A stretch of 27,595 nucleotides of DNA from Selenomonadaceae bacterium (GTDB lineage Bacteria > Bacillota > Negativicutes > Selenomonadales > Selenomonadaceae): the NCBI GenBank assembly GCA_016286075.1, contig JAEERZ010000003.1, positions 1 to 27,595 of the forward strand. The letters are read 5' to 3'. Of this stretch, positions 7,492-16,333 are shown one piece after another. Position 1 is the first letter of the stretch. Each line of letters begins with the position of its first letter. The position numbers were made by a program, and so were the translations under genes. The notes under the pieces are model-generated. The model saw nothing but the letters and a program-made list of their open reading frames with translations. It ran no database searches and was not told where the DNA came from.

Positions 7492-7538
7492 TTCCCCATA
7501 GGGAACGAAGCGCGTTGATATAGATAGAGGAGCGGGAA

Positions 7539-9602
7539 ATGGAAGAAAAGGGCAGCTTCATACAACAGCATAGCGATGTGCTGGTGGCGGCCGTTCTCAT
7601 CATGATCGTCCTGATGATGATCATTCCGCTTCCGACGATGCTCCTCGATATTCTGCTCTGCGTGAACATTACCTTGTCGCTGGTCATTGTGCTGGTGACG
7701 ATCTACAATTCGGAAGCGCTGGATTTTTCCGTCTTTCCGTCGCTGCTTTTGATAACGACGTTGTTCCGGCTGGCGCTGAATATTTCCTCGACGCGGCTGA
7801 TTCTTCTGGAAGGCTACGCCGGCGAAGTCATTACCGCATTCGGCAACTTCGTCGTGGGAGGCAACGCCGTTGTCGGCTTTATCGTATTCTTGATTCTCGT
7901 CGTCATTCAGTTTGTCGTCATCACGAAAGGCGCGGAGCGCGTTTCCGAAGTCGCGGCCCGCTTCACCTTGGACGCGATGCCGGGCAAACAGATGGCTATA
8001 GACGCCGACCTCAACCAGGGCGCGATTTCCGACGCCGAGGCGAAAAAGCGGCGCGAGAAGATTCAGGCTGAGGCGAGCTTTTACGGCGCTATGGACGGTG
8101 CTTCGAAGTTCGTCAAGGGCGACGCGATCGCGTCGATCATCATTACGCTGATCAACATCGGCGGCGGCTTCATCATCGGCATGCTGATGCGGAACCTTTC
8201 GGCGATGCAGGCGCTCCAGACCTATACGCTGCTGACGGTGGGCGACGGTCTTGTGGGACAGATCGCCGCGCTGCTCATTTCCACGGCGACGGGCATTATC
8301 GTCACGCGGGCCGCTTCGGAAGGGGACAACCTCGGTTCCGATCTCGTGTCCCAGCTTTTCCGCAATCCGCGCGTGTTTTTCATCGCCTGCGGCGTGCTGA
8401 CGCTCTTGGCGATCGTACCGGGTCTGCCGGGCATTCCGTTCTTCGTGCTGGCTTCTTTGGCGGCGTTCATCGGGTATTCCCTTCGTCAGAAGCCGGAGAC
8501 GCCGGAGGCGCAGACCGAGGAGCAGAAGCAGCAGGCGGCAAAGGAAAAACAGGCGGCGACGAAGCCGGAAAATATCGTTTCGCTGCTGCAGGTTGACCCG
8601 ATGGAGCTCGAGATCGGCTACAGCTTGATTCCGCTGGTCGATACGGGACAGGGCGGCGACCTTTTGGAGCGCATCGTCATGATTCGCCGCCAATGCGCGT
8701 TGGAACTCGGTTTGGTAGTTCCGACCATCCGTATCCGAGACAATATTCAAATAAAACCTAACTCATATATCATTAAATTAAAAGGAATTGAGATAGCAAA
8801 GGGCGAATTATTACTTGATCACTTCCTTGCGATGAATTCGGGAACCGTGTTCGAGGAAGTGCCGGGCATCGAGACCATCGAGCCGGCCTTCGGACTACCG
8901 GCGCTTTGGATCACGGAGCAGCAGAGGGAGCAGGCCGAGTTGAACGGCTACACTGTGGTCGACGCCGTGTCGGTGCTGGCCACGCATCTGACGGAAGTCA
9001 TCAAGGCGCACGCGGACGAGATTCTCGGACGCAAGGAAACGCAGGACCTCGTGGACAACCTCAAGAAGACCAACGAGACGCTGGTGGAAGAGGTCATGTC
9101 CCAGATGCCTTCGGTGGGCGAAGTGCAGAAGGTACTTGCGAATCTTTTGCGGGAGCGTATCTCGATTCGCGATATGAGCACGATTTTTGAAGTGCTGGCG
9201 GATTACGCCCGGGCGACGAAGGATACGGATATCCTGACCGAGTATGTGCGGCACGCGATGGCGCGCCAGATCACGCAGCAGAACCTGCAAAACAATACGA
9301 TTCCCTGCATCACGCTGGATCCGGCATTGGAAAACCGGATTGCCGGCGCGGTGCAGCGAACGGACCGCGGCTCCTATGTGAGCCTCGATCCGGATACAAT
9401 GCAAAAACTTCTGACGGTGCTGAATACGGAACTGACGAAGCTGACGAATATGGGGTATCAGCCGATCGTCTTGACGAGCCCGGCGGTCCGCCCGTATTTC
9501 CGCAAGCTTGTCGAGCGCTCTATCGAGGGCGTCATTATCCTTTCGCACGCGGAAATCGAGCAAAGCGTGGAACTGCAAATTCTTGGGGTGGTGAAGATAT
9601 AA
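7539..9602 (+). CDS. flhA: Flagellar export gate protein FlhA
   Basis: This 687-residue protein is of usual family length. The N-terminal half holds about eight membrane helices with the family stretches SEALDFSVFPSLLLI and ARFTLDAMPGKQMAIDADLNQG, each read here in shorter pieces around residues 57-165. The C-terminal cytoplasmic domain (about residues 340-687) includes IRDNIQIKP, VLANLLRERISIRDM and a late RRLVER-like KLVERS. FlhA forms the nonameric ring that docks export substrates and chaperones. ATG 7539 follows GAGGAGCGGG. An AT-rich codon patch (about 8741-8820, residues 401-427) interrupts the GC-rich gene without breaking the frame. Confidence 0.97.
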   Translation: MEEKGSFIQQHSDVLVAAVLIMIVLMMIIPLPTMLLDILLCVNITLSLVIVLVTIYNSEALDFSVFPSLLLITTLFRLALNISSTRLILLEGYAGEVITAFGNFVVGGNAVVGFIVFLILVVIQFVVITKGAERVSEVAARFTLDAMPGKQMAIDADLNQGAISDAEAKKRREKIQAEASFYGAMDGASKFVKGDAIASIIITLINIGGGFIIGMLMRNLSAMQALQTYTLLTVGDGLVGQIAALLISTATGIIVTRAASEGDNLGSDLVSQLFRNPRVFFIACGVLTLLAIVPGLPGIPFFVLASLAAFIGYSLRQKPETPEAQTEEQKQQAAKEKQAATKPENIVSLLQVDPMELEIGYSLIPLVDTGQGGDLLERIVMIRRQCALELGLVVPTIRIRDNIQIKPNSYIIKLKGIEIAKGELLLDHFLAMNSGTVFEEVPGIETIEPAFGLPALWITEQQREQAELNGYTVVDAVSVLATHLTEVIKAHADEILGRKETQDLVDNLKKTNETLVEEVMSQMPSVGEVQKVLANLLRERISIRDMSTIFEVLADYARATKDTDILTEYVRHAMARQITQQNLQNNTIPCITLDPALENRIAGAVQRTDRGSYVSLDPDTMQKLLTVLNTELTKLTNMGYQPIVLTSPAVRPYFRKLVERSIEGVIILSHAEIEQSVELQILGVVKI

Positions 9603-11231
9603 TTGCGTATCAAGGTCTTTAAAGCGGCCGATCTCAAAGAGGCCATGGCAATGGTCAAGGACGAGCTCGGTCGTGACGCGGTCATTCTTCATACGAAACG
9701 ATATAAGCAGGGCGGCTTTTTGGGCTATAAGACCAAGGAAGTCGTGGAAGTTACGGCGGCGGTGGACGACGTGCCGCGGCGTCCTCGGGTAAAACTGCCC
9801 GTCATGCCGCGTACGAGCGCTCCGGCGACGCCTGCGGCGGCTCAGCCGCAATCGCAGACGGCAGCCCGTCCGTTGAACGTGCTTTCTCAGTATAAGACAG
9901 CGGGAACGGAAGCGGGAATTTCCATGGCCAGAGCGCAGGGCATGGACGGAGTCCGGCCGCTGGAGGATTTTACGCCGATGCCGGAGCCCTTGTTGAAACC
10001 GTCTTCAAAGGCGCAGTCGTCGCGCAAGACGACGAAGCTGCGCACCGGGCAGAAAACGGCTCCGGTGCATATGCCGCCGGATGCAGAGTCTGAGCCCGTG
10101 CGGCCGAATATTGAGGATTTGCAGACGGCGTTGGCAGAGCCGATACTGTCCGGTTTGGAGCCGGAAATGGAGGAGCCGCTGCGGCAGCCGGAAACCCCGG
10201 CGCCCAAAAAGAAGAAATCCCACGTTATCAAGGCGGAAACATTGGCGAGGAAAAAATCGGCGAAAGAGGAGCCGGAGCCCCCGGGGCTCGCGGACCGGCC
10301 GGCCGCGCCGCCCGTGATGGGGGAAGATCCCTTAGGGGAGGAGATATTGCCGGCGGAGGAGTCCGCCCGCCAAGAGAAGATCAACGAGCTGGAAGAGGAA
10401 TTGGCGCAGATGCGCCAAATGCTCCGTCAAGTGATGAACCAGTCCCCCAACGGCGAAGAGGGGGCGACGCTTCGGGACGCCCTGAGCGTTCAGGAGCTTC
10501 GCGACGACGTGATGCAGGATATTATCCGCAAGGTTCCTCCGGCGACGATGATGCTGGACAAAGATTCTCCCGAAGCGGTGAAGGCGCTGGGCGAATATCT
10601 GCACGGCGTATTAAAGACGGGAACAGGAATCGGCTTGAAGGCCGGACGGCCTAAGATTGTCGCGTTGATTGGAACTACGGGCGTAGGCAAGACGACGACG
10701 ATAGCGAAGATTGCGGCGAAATTTGTATTGGAAAAAGGCGTCCGCGAGATTGCCCTGATCGCCGCCGATAATTACCGTATCGCGGCGGTGGAGCAGCTCA
10801 AGACGTACTCCGATATTTTGGGACTTCCGCTGGAAGTCGTGTTTACGACGGCAGACTTGAAGACCAAGCTCCGGCAGCATCGGGACAAGAAATTGATCCT
10901 GATCGACACGGCGGGACGCAGCCAGAACAACGAGGAGCAGATGGGAGAGCTCAAAGCCTTCCTGGCGACGGAGCCGTCCATCGAAAAGCATCTCGTGTTG
11001 AGCGCGACGACGAAGGAGCGCGATGCGGAAGTGATTTTCGAGCGCTTCTCGGCTTGCCGCCCCGATCGTATTTTGCTGACGAAGACGGATGAAACGAAAA
11101 GTCTCGGTTTTCTTGTAAATCTTCTTTATGATCGTCGCTTGGCGTTGTCCTATCTGACGACGGGACAAACCGTGCCCGACGATATAGAGCCGGCGTTGCC
11201 GGAAGCTTTGGCGAGACTTATGCTGAGGTAA
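9603..11231 (+). CDS. flhF: Flagellar biosynthesis GTPase FlhF
   Basis: This is a 542-residue SRP-type GTPase. The N-terminal B domain reads MRIKVFKAADLKEAM and ELGRDAVILHTK. A long Pro/Glu/Ala-rich linker covers about residues 60-250. The NG domain has the P-loop GTTGVGKTTT (from residue 357), AADNYRIAAVEQL, DTAGR (435-439) and LTKTDE. FlhF marks the site of flagellar assembly and is regulated by FlhG. The start is TTG at 9603, directly after the flhA stop, using a GGGGTGG ribosome site inside flhA. The B domain starts exactly at this codon, which supports it. The linker is unusually long for the family (Bacillus FlhF is about 366 residues). Confidence 0.95.
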   Translation: MRIKVFKAADLKEAMAMVKDELGRDAVILHTKRYKQGGFLGYKTKEVVEVTAAVDDVPRRPRVKLPVMPRTSAPATPAAAQPQSQTAARPLNVLSQYKTAGTEAGISMARAQGMDGVRPLEDFTPMPEPLLKPSSKAQSSRKTTKLRTGQKTAPVHMPPDAESEPVRPNIEDLQTALAEPILSGLEPEMEEPLRQPETPAPKKKKSHVIKAETLARKKSAKEEPEPPGLADRPAAPPVMGEDPLGEEILPAEESARQEKINELEEELAQMRQMLRQVMNQSPNGEEGATLRDALSVQELRDDVMQDIIRKVPPATMMLDKDSPEAVKALGEYLHGVLKTGTGIGLKAGRPKIVALIGTTGVGKTTTIAKIAAKFVLEKGVREIALIAADNYRIAAVEQLKTYSDILGLPLEVVFTTADLKTKLRQHRDKKLILIDTAGRSQNNEEQMGELKAFLATEPSIEKHLVLSATTKERDAEVIFERFSACRPDRILLTKTDETKSLGFLVNLLYDRRLALSYLTTGQTVPDDIEPALPEALARLMLR

Positions 11232-11237
11232 TAGATA

Positions 11238-12224
11238 ATGAAGGATCAGGCTGCGAGCCTGCGGGAGCTCGTTCAGGGTAAAACTGAATACGGCATGCCG
11301 CGGGTCGCGCCTCCTGTCGTACAAGCTCCGCCCCCGGCGTCCCCGTCCGTCGTGGTCATGCCGCCGGCCGGCGGGGTGCAGACCGTCGTACCGGCATACA
11401 AACGGGTATTTCGCCCGACGATACGGACGACTGCGCGGGTTATCGCGATCACGAGCGGCAAAGGCGGCGTCGGCAAGACGAACCTGACGGTGAATTTGGC
11501 GATTGCCATGGGAAAAATCGGGCGGCGGGTGATGATCATCGACGCCGACCTCGGCATGGCCAACGTGGACGTAGTGCTCGGCTCAGTCTCCAAACGCCAT
11601 CTGCTGCATCTCCTGAAGCCGGAAGTGACGCTGGAAGACGTCCTGATTCAGGGGCCTTACGGCGTAAAATATATTTCCGGCGGTTCGGCCATAGAACGGG
11701 CGGTGGATTTCACTCCCCATGAAAGGCAGTGCCTGATGGACAAGCTGACCGCCTGCGAAACCATGGCGGACATTGTCTTAGTGGATACGGGAGCCGGACT
11801 TGGGCGGAACGTGCTGGATTTTATTCTTGCGGCGGATGAAGTCGTCCTCGTGACGACGCCGGAACCGACGGCTCTGACTGACGCCTACGCGGTGATGAAA
11901 ACATACAGCAAGCAATCCGGAAAAAAAGATTTGAAGATAGTAGTCAATCGCGTATATGATGAAGCGGAAGGAAATGAAGTTTTGGCGAAACTCGGGCGGA
12001 CGTCGGAAAAATTTCTTTCGATGCCGTTGACGAGTTTGGGCATGATTTATGAAGACAGGAACGTCATGAACGCGGTAAAACGCCAAACGCCGCTGCTTGC
12101 GGCCTATCCTGACGCGATGTCGGCCCGCTGTATCGAGGCGGTGGCGAAAAATGTTCTTTATGGAGGTCAACACGAAATTCGTCTGGGATGGAAAGGATTT
12201 TTGCAAAAGATGTTGAATTTCTAA
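11238..12224 (+). CDS. flhG: Flagellum number/placement ATPase FlhG (MinD-like)
   Basis: This 328-residue MinD/ParA-like ATPase begins MKDQAASLRELV, the conserved DQAxxLR motif that stimulates the GTPase of FlhF. A proline-rich spacer (residues 20-60) precedes the deviant Walker A TSGKGGVGKT (72-81), DADLGMANVD and VDTGAGLG. FlhG limits flagellar number or position together with FlhF and helps load switch proteins. It starts 7 bases after flhF. Codon use becomes noticeably more AT-rich in the last 100 codons (about 11930-12224). The family is also called YlxH. Confidence 0.94.
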   Translation: MKDQAASLRELVQGKTEYGMPRVAPPVVQAPPPASPSVVVMPPAGGVQTVVPAYKRVFRPTIRTTARVIAITSGKGGVGKTNLTVNLAIAMGKIGRRVMIIDADLGMANVDVVLGSVSKRHLLHLLKPEVTLEDVLIQGPYGVKYISGGSAIERAVDFTPHERQCLMDKLTACETMADIVLVDTGAGLGRNVLDFILAADEVVLVTTPEPTALTDAYAVMKTYSKQSGKKDLKIVVNRVYDEAEGNEVLAKLGRTSEKFLSMPLTSLGMIYEDRNVMNAVKRQTPLLAAYPDAMSARCIEAVAKNVLYGGQHEIRLGWKGFLQKMLNF

Positions 12225-12247
12225 TAGAAGGAGTTTTTTCGTTTTTC

Positions 12248-12260
12248 GCACCGAAGGTGC
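12248..12260 (+). other. Short perfect hairpin after flhG
   Basis: GCACC (12248-12252) and GGTGC (12256-12260) form a 5-bp stem with a 3-base loop, with T-rich DNA on both sides. The stem is too short and the following T-run too broken for a confident terminator. It may slightly reduce read-through into the cheB half of the array. Confidence 0.35.
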
Positions 12261-12294
12261 TTTCGATAAATATTTTCTGACAGGGGGGCCTATT

Positions 12295-12423
12295 ATGGCA
12301 GGCGACGCTGTAAGAACGCGCTGCATGACGGGCGCGGGCAAAGGAATGTACGGAGATTTGGGCTTTATGCGCGACAAGTTCATGGAAGGGTATGTGAGGG
12401 AGCCTTATCCCCCACAGGCATGA
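12295..12423 (+). CDS. Possible 42-residue small protein between flhG and cheB
   Basis: An ATG at 12295 lies 6 bases after a strong CAGGGGGG ribosome site and opens 42 codons to TGA 12421-12423. The predicted peptide starts MAGDAVRTRCMTGAGKG and ends REPYPPQA. It has many methionines and glycines, one cysteine and no membrane helix. I do not recognise a family. The ribosome site is as good as those of its neighbours and the frame fills half of a 280-base gap in an otherwise tightly packed array, which is why I list it. It could instead be a non-coding leader of cheB. Confidence 0.4.
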   Translation: MAGDAVRTRCMTGAGKGMYGDLGFMRDKFMEGYVREPYPPQA

Positions 12424-12446
12424 TTTGACGCGGTCGGTGGTAAATC

Positions 12447-12489
12447 GGTCGAGGAAAGACAGCGACCTGAAGAGAAGCCCGGAAGGGCT
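12447..12489 (+). other. Paired hairpins in the leader of cheB
   Basis: GGTCG (12447-12451) pairs with CGACC (12463-12467) around an 11-base purine-rich loop. Just downstream AGCCC (12476-12480) pairs with GGGCT (12485-12489) across a GGAA (GNRA-type) tetraloop. A second CGGTCG at 12431-12436 could compete for the same CGACC. The structure ends 17 bases before the cheB start, so it could affect translation. No known riboswitch consensus is recognised. Confidence 0.4.
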
Positions 12490-12506
12490 GGATAGGGGTG
12501 CAAATC

Positions 12507-13706
12507 ATGTTTCGAGTCTTGATAGCCGACGACTCGGCCTTCATGCGCATGGTGTTGTCGGATATGTTCAAAAAGCAGCCGGATTTTGAAGTCGTTGCTA
12601 CCGCCAACAACGGACAAGAAGCGGTGGACAAGGTCAAAGCTTTGAGGCCTGACTTGGTGACGATGGACGTCAACATGCCGGTGCTGGACGGGCTGCAAGC
12701 GTTGGAAATCATCATGAAGGATTGTCCGACGCCAGTCCTCATGTTCTCCAGTCTTACTCAGGACGGCACGAAGGCGACGATCACGGCATTGTCCCTCGGG
12801 GCCGTGGATTTCGTCAGCAAGGCGGGCGGCTCCATTTCCAAGGTGGACACCGTTGAGGATGAGATCCTGACGAAAGCGAGAACGGCGGTGCATGCGGGAG
12901 GCATTTTCCGGCGATCCTCGTCGCCGCCGCCAGCTCCGGATATTCCACCGGCTCCTCCGAAACCAAAGGAGCCGGAACCGGAAAAAGAGCCGGAGAAAGA
13001 GACCAGCGCGGCTCCAGCCCCACCGGTGATGCGAAGGATTGCTCTTCCGACGAGGAAAGGCTATACGCCTCCGCCACCGCCGCCGCCGATTGCGGCTCGG
13101 CCGAAACCGACGATACGCGCGGTTTCACCGAAAGGCGGAACCGGCCGGAAATTGGTGGTGTTAGGGTGCTCGACGGGAGGGCCGAAGGCGCTTCAGACCG
13201 TCGTGGCGGGGCTGCCCTCAAATCTCCCCTGCGGCGTTTTGATTGTACAGCACATGCCGCCGGGTTTCACAAAATCTTTAGCGGAAAGATTGAACGAAAT
13301 CTCAAAAATTTCCGTGAAAGAAGCAGAAAATCATGATATGATAAAGGCAGGTCATGTGTATATCGCTCCGGGAAATTTTCACATGACGGTTTCAGGTTCC
13401 GGTCGGGAGATCTTACTGAATCAGGACCCGCCAATTGGAACGCTCCGGCCCGCGGCAGACGTGCTGTTCAAGTCGGCGGCTCCGCTGGGCAGGGATATCG
13501 TTTCAGTCATCCTGACAGGCATGGGAAGCGACGGAGCAAACGGTATGACGGAAATAAAAAAGACGGGCGGATACGTCATCGCGGAAAGCGAAGAGACCGC
13601 CATCGTTTACGGAATGCCGAAAGTCGTCGTTGATTTAGGACTTGCCGACGAAGTGAAGCCCCTGCAAAATATTGCGGGCGCGATCGTAAACGCAGTCAAC
13701 CATTAA
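12507..13706 (+). CDS. cheB: Chemotaxis methylesterase/glutamine deamidase CheB
   Basis: This 399-residue two-domain protein has a receiver domain with D8/D9 and phosphoacceptor D54 (TMDVNMP). A long Pro/Glu/Lys-rich linker covers about residues 130-200. The methylesterase domain has the catalytic triad S222 (GCSTGGPKAL), H249 (VQHMPPGFT) and D342 (MGSDGANGM). It removes methyl groups from chemoreceptors after phosphorylation by CheA. ATG 12507 is chosen because GGGGTG lies 7 bases upstream and MFRVLIADDS fits the receiver fold. A GTG at 12498 is in frame but overlaps the ribosome site. The linker is longer than usual. Residues about 256-280 are encoded by an AT-rich patch. Confidence 0.96.
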   Translation: MFRVLIADDSAFMRMVLSDMFKKQPDFEVVATANNGQEAVDKVKALRPDLVTMDVNMPVLDGLQALEIIMKDCPTPVLMFSSLTQDGTKATITALSLGAVDFVSKAGGSISKVDTVEDEILTKARTAVHAGGIFRRSSSPPPAPDIPPAPPKPKEPEPEKEPEKETSAAPAPPVMRRIALPTRKGYTPPPPPPPIAARPKPTIRAVSPKGGTGRKLVVLGCSTGGPKALQTVVAGLPSNLPCGVLIVQHMPPGFTKSLAERLNEISKISVKEAENHDMIKAGHVYIAPGNFHMTVSGSGREILLNQDPPIGTLRPAADVLFKSAAPLGRDIVSVILTGMGSDGANGMTEIKKTGGYVIAESEETAIVYGMPKVVVDLGLADEVKPLQNIAGAIVNAVNH

Positions 13707-13728
13707 GGAAGAAATAGGGGGAATAAAA

Positions 13729-15828
13729 ATGGACACAAATCAGTACATGGAAATGTTTTTGGAAGAATCTCGTGAACATTTGCAGTCGCTGAACGATGGC
13801 CTCTTGGCATTGGAGAACGATCCGGAAGAGGTATCGGTCGTCAATGACATCTTCCGTAACGCTCATACGATCAAGGGCATGTCGGCGACGATGGGTTTCA
13901 CGAAAATCGCCGAGCTGACGCATGACATGGAAAATGTTTTTGACCTTCTTCGAACCGAGAAGATGAAGGTCAACTCCGATATTATGGACACGCTCTTCAA
14001 GACCATTGACTCGCTGGAGCAAATGATCGAGAGCGTCGGCTCCGGCGGGCCGGAAGACGTGGTTGACATTACGGGTTTCGCTTCGAAGCTCAGCGCGCTG
14101 GCAAGCGGCAAATCCATTGCGGAAGCCGAGCCTGCGCCGGCTCCTGCAGCTGAGGCAGCGCCCGCAGCTGCCGCTCCGGCGGCCGCTTCGTCCATCGAGT
14201 ATTCGGATACGGACAAAGACGTCATCTTGGAAGCGGCGAACGGCGGCATGCATGCTTACCATATCAAGGTGACGCTCGCCGCGAGCTGCGTGCTCAAATC
14301 GGCGCGTACCTATATGGTCATGAATTCCCTTGACCAGGTCGGCGAAGTCGTTAAGTCTGTTCCTCCTGCAGAAGATTTGGAACAGGAGAAATTCGATCTT
14401 GCTTTTGACGTGGTAGTTGTTACAGATTCCGAAATGAAGCCGATAGAGGAAACGCTACTTTCTATTTCGGAGGTGGAAACGGTGGAAATGACGGACGCAG
14501 TCGAAGAAATCAAACAATCGGCTCCGGCGGCGTCGGCGGCGCCGGCAGCACCTGCGGCAGCGGAAGCCGCGCCTGCTGCCGAGAACGTACCCGCTCCTGT
14601 GGCTTCTGCGGCTCCCGTCGCAAAAGCGGCGGCTGCGCCGCCTGCAAAGAAGCCTGCGGCGGACGCGAAGAAGCTCAAGGGCGGCCAGTCCGTACGCGTC
14701 GATATCGAAAAGCTGGATACGCTGCTCAACCTGATGGGAGAGCTCGTTATCAACAAGGTTCGGCTGGAGCAGATCGGCATTACCCATCGCCTGACGGAAC
14801 TGACGGAGACGTTGGAGCAAATGGACCGCGTTACGACGGATTTGCAGACGGTCGTCATGAAGGTCCGCATGGTTCCGGTCGGTCAGGTGTTCAACCGCTT
14901 CCCGCGTATGGTTCGCGACCTCGCGAAGGAATTGGGCAAGGAATTGAACCTGACCATCGAGGGCGAGGAAACAGAACTCGACCGCACGGTCATCGACGAG
15001 ATCGGCGATCCGATCATGCATCTGCTGCGTAACTCGCTGGATCATGGTCTCGAGCATCCGGACGAGCGCGAGGCGAAAGGCAAGCCGCGCATCGGCGAGG
15101 TCGGCCTGATCGCGCGTCACGAGGGCAACAACGTCGTCATCATGGTCACCGACGACGGCAAGGGCATCGACGCCGACGTGATTCGCCGCAAAGCGATAGA
15201 AAAAGGCATGATTTCGGAAGACGAGGCCAACAGCCTTGACGACGCGGATGCGGTTCGCCTGATTTTCCTGCCGGGCTTCTCGACGGCGGAGGTCGTTACG
15301 GACGTTTCGGGACGCGGCGTCGGCATGGACGTCGTCCGGAGCAAGATCGAGACGCTGGGCGGCCATGTGGACGTCGAGACGAAGATCGACGAGGGCAGCG
15401 TGTTCAAGATCAAGCTGCCGCTGACCTTGGCCATCATTCAGGCGTTGCTCGTAAAGGTGCAGGAGGAAATGTACGCGATTCCGCTGGGATCCATCGACAG
15501 CACCATCAATATCACGCAGGAAGACATCAAGACGGTCCGCAACCGGGAAGTCATCGTTCTGCGTGGTCAGATTATCCCCATCATTCGCCTCGGCGATACC
15601 CTCAATGTACCGCGTGTGCATGAGACGGAAAATGCTGACATTTTCGTCGTCGTCGTTCATATCGGCGAGCGCAAGGCGGGTATTGTGGTCGACAACCTGA
15701 TCGGCCAGCAGGAAATCGTCATCAAGACGCTGGGCAAGCTCCTCGCGGGACTCAAGGTCATCTCCGGCGCGACGGTTCTCGGCGACGGTCGTGTAGCGAT
15801 GATTCTCGACGTCAGCGCGTTGATGTGA
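13729..15828 (+). CDS. cheA: Chemotaxis sensor histidine kinase CheA
   Basis: This 699-residue kinase has all five CheA domains. P1 contains the phosphorylated H46 (NAHTIKG). An Ala/Pro linker (about 127-160) leads to P2 (about 165-262, CheY/CheB docking), then a second Ala/Pro linker (263-317). P3, the dimerisation helices, starts near VRVDIEKLDTLLNLMGEL. The P4 ATPase domain has the N box with N435 (HLLRNSLDHGLEHP) and the G1 box at D475 (DDGKGID). P5, the CheW-like domain, forms the end. It reads receptor state and phosphorylates CheY and CheB. ATG 13729 follows AGGGGG. It sits 22 bases after cheB and is followed by cheW, its array partner. Confidence 0.97.
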   Translation: MDTNQYMEMFLEESREHLQSLNDGLLALENDPEEVSVVNDIFRNAHTIKGMSATMGFTKIAELTHDMENVFDLLRTEKMKVNSDIMDTLFKTIDSLEQMIESVGSGGPEDVVDITGFASKLSALASGKSIAEAEPAPAPAAEAAPAAAAPAAASSIEYSDTDKDVILEAANGGMHAYHIKVTLAASCVLKSARTYMVMNSLDQVGEVVKSVPPAEDLEQEKFDLAFDVVVVTDSEMKPIEETLLSISEVETVEMTDAVEEIKQSAPAASAAPAAPAAAEAAPAAENVPAPVASAAPVAKAAAAPPAKKPAADAKKLKGGQSVRVDIEKLDTLLNLMGELVINKVRLEQIGITHRLTELTETLEQMDRVTTDLQTVVMKVRMVPVGQVFNRFPRMVRDLAKELGKELNLTIEGEETELDRTVIDEIGDPIMHLLRNSLDHGLEHPDEREAKGKPRIGEVGLIARHEGNNVVIMVTDDGKGIDADVIRRKAIEKGMISEDEANSLDDADAVRLIFLPGFSTAEVVTDVSGRGVGMDVVRSKIETLGGHVDVETKIDEGSVFKIKLPLTLAIIQALLVKVQEEMYAIPLGSIDSTINITQEDIKTVRNREVIVLRGQIIPIIRLGDTLNVPRVHETENADIFVVVVHIGERKAGIVVDNLIGQQEIVIKTLGKLLAGLKVISGATVLGDGRVAMILDVSALM

Positions 15829-15847
15829 GCGGAAGGGGGAATTAACG

Positions 15848-16315
15848 ATGGCAAAAGCAGAATTGATGAATGTGGTGGAAGGCGAAGTCCAGGTCGTGGC
15901 GTTTAAGCTGCGCAAAGAGGAATACGGCTTTAATATACTGAACGTTAAGGAAATCAAGGGGTTGACGGACATCACGCGGGTGCCGTTCGCTTCGGATTTC
16001 ATCAAGGGCGTTATCAATTTGCGCGGCTCGGTGCTTCCGGTTATTGATCTGAAAAAGCGCCTTGGCCTGCAAGATATGGAATACACGGACGACACGCGTA
16101 TCGTCGTCGTTCGGGAGGACGATCTGGAAGTCGGCATGATCGTCGACGCGGTGACGGGCGTTATCACGCTGAACGGCGAACACATCGATGCGGCGAAGGC
16201 AGTCGATAACGAAAACAGCCGCTTTATTACGGGCGTCGGCAAGGTGGAAGAGGATCGGCTGATTATCCTGCTGAATCTTGAAGCCATCATAGGGCTTGCA
16301 GACGAAATCAAATGA
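15848..16315 (+). CDS. cheW: Chemotaxis coupling protein CheW
   Basis: This is a 155-residue single CheW domain: a VVAFKLRKEEYGFNILNVKEI opening (here residues about 16-36), then the conserved VINLRGSVLPVIDLKKRL segment around residues 56-73 and VDAVTGVI near the middle. It links chemoreceptors to CheA P5 in the signalling array. ATG 15848 has AAGGGGGAATTAACG ahead. It lies 19 bases after cheA and 18 before cheC, as in Bacillus subtilis. Confidence 0.96.
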   Translation: MAKAELMNVVEGEVQVVAFKLRKEEYGFNILNVKEIKGLTDITRVPFASDFIKGVINLRGSVLPVIDLKKRLGLQDMEYTDDTRIVVVREDDLEVGMIVDAVTGVITLNGEHIDAAKAVDNENSRFITGVGKVEEDRLIILLNLEAIIGLADEIK

Positions 16316-16333
16316 TGAAAGCGAGGAGCAACT

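Noticed and set aside
12248..12275. Intrinsic terminator after flhG.
   Set aside because: The stem is only 5 bp and the T-run is broken by CGATAAA.
12424..12506. A c-di-GMP (GEMM) riboswitch or RNase P-like core upstream of cheB, prompted by GGTAAATC and GAGGAAAGAC.
   Set aside because: The conserved spacing and paired stems of either RNA are missing, and only short purine motifs match.
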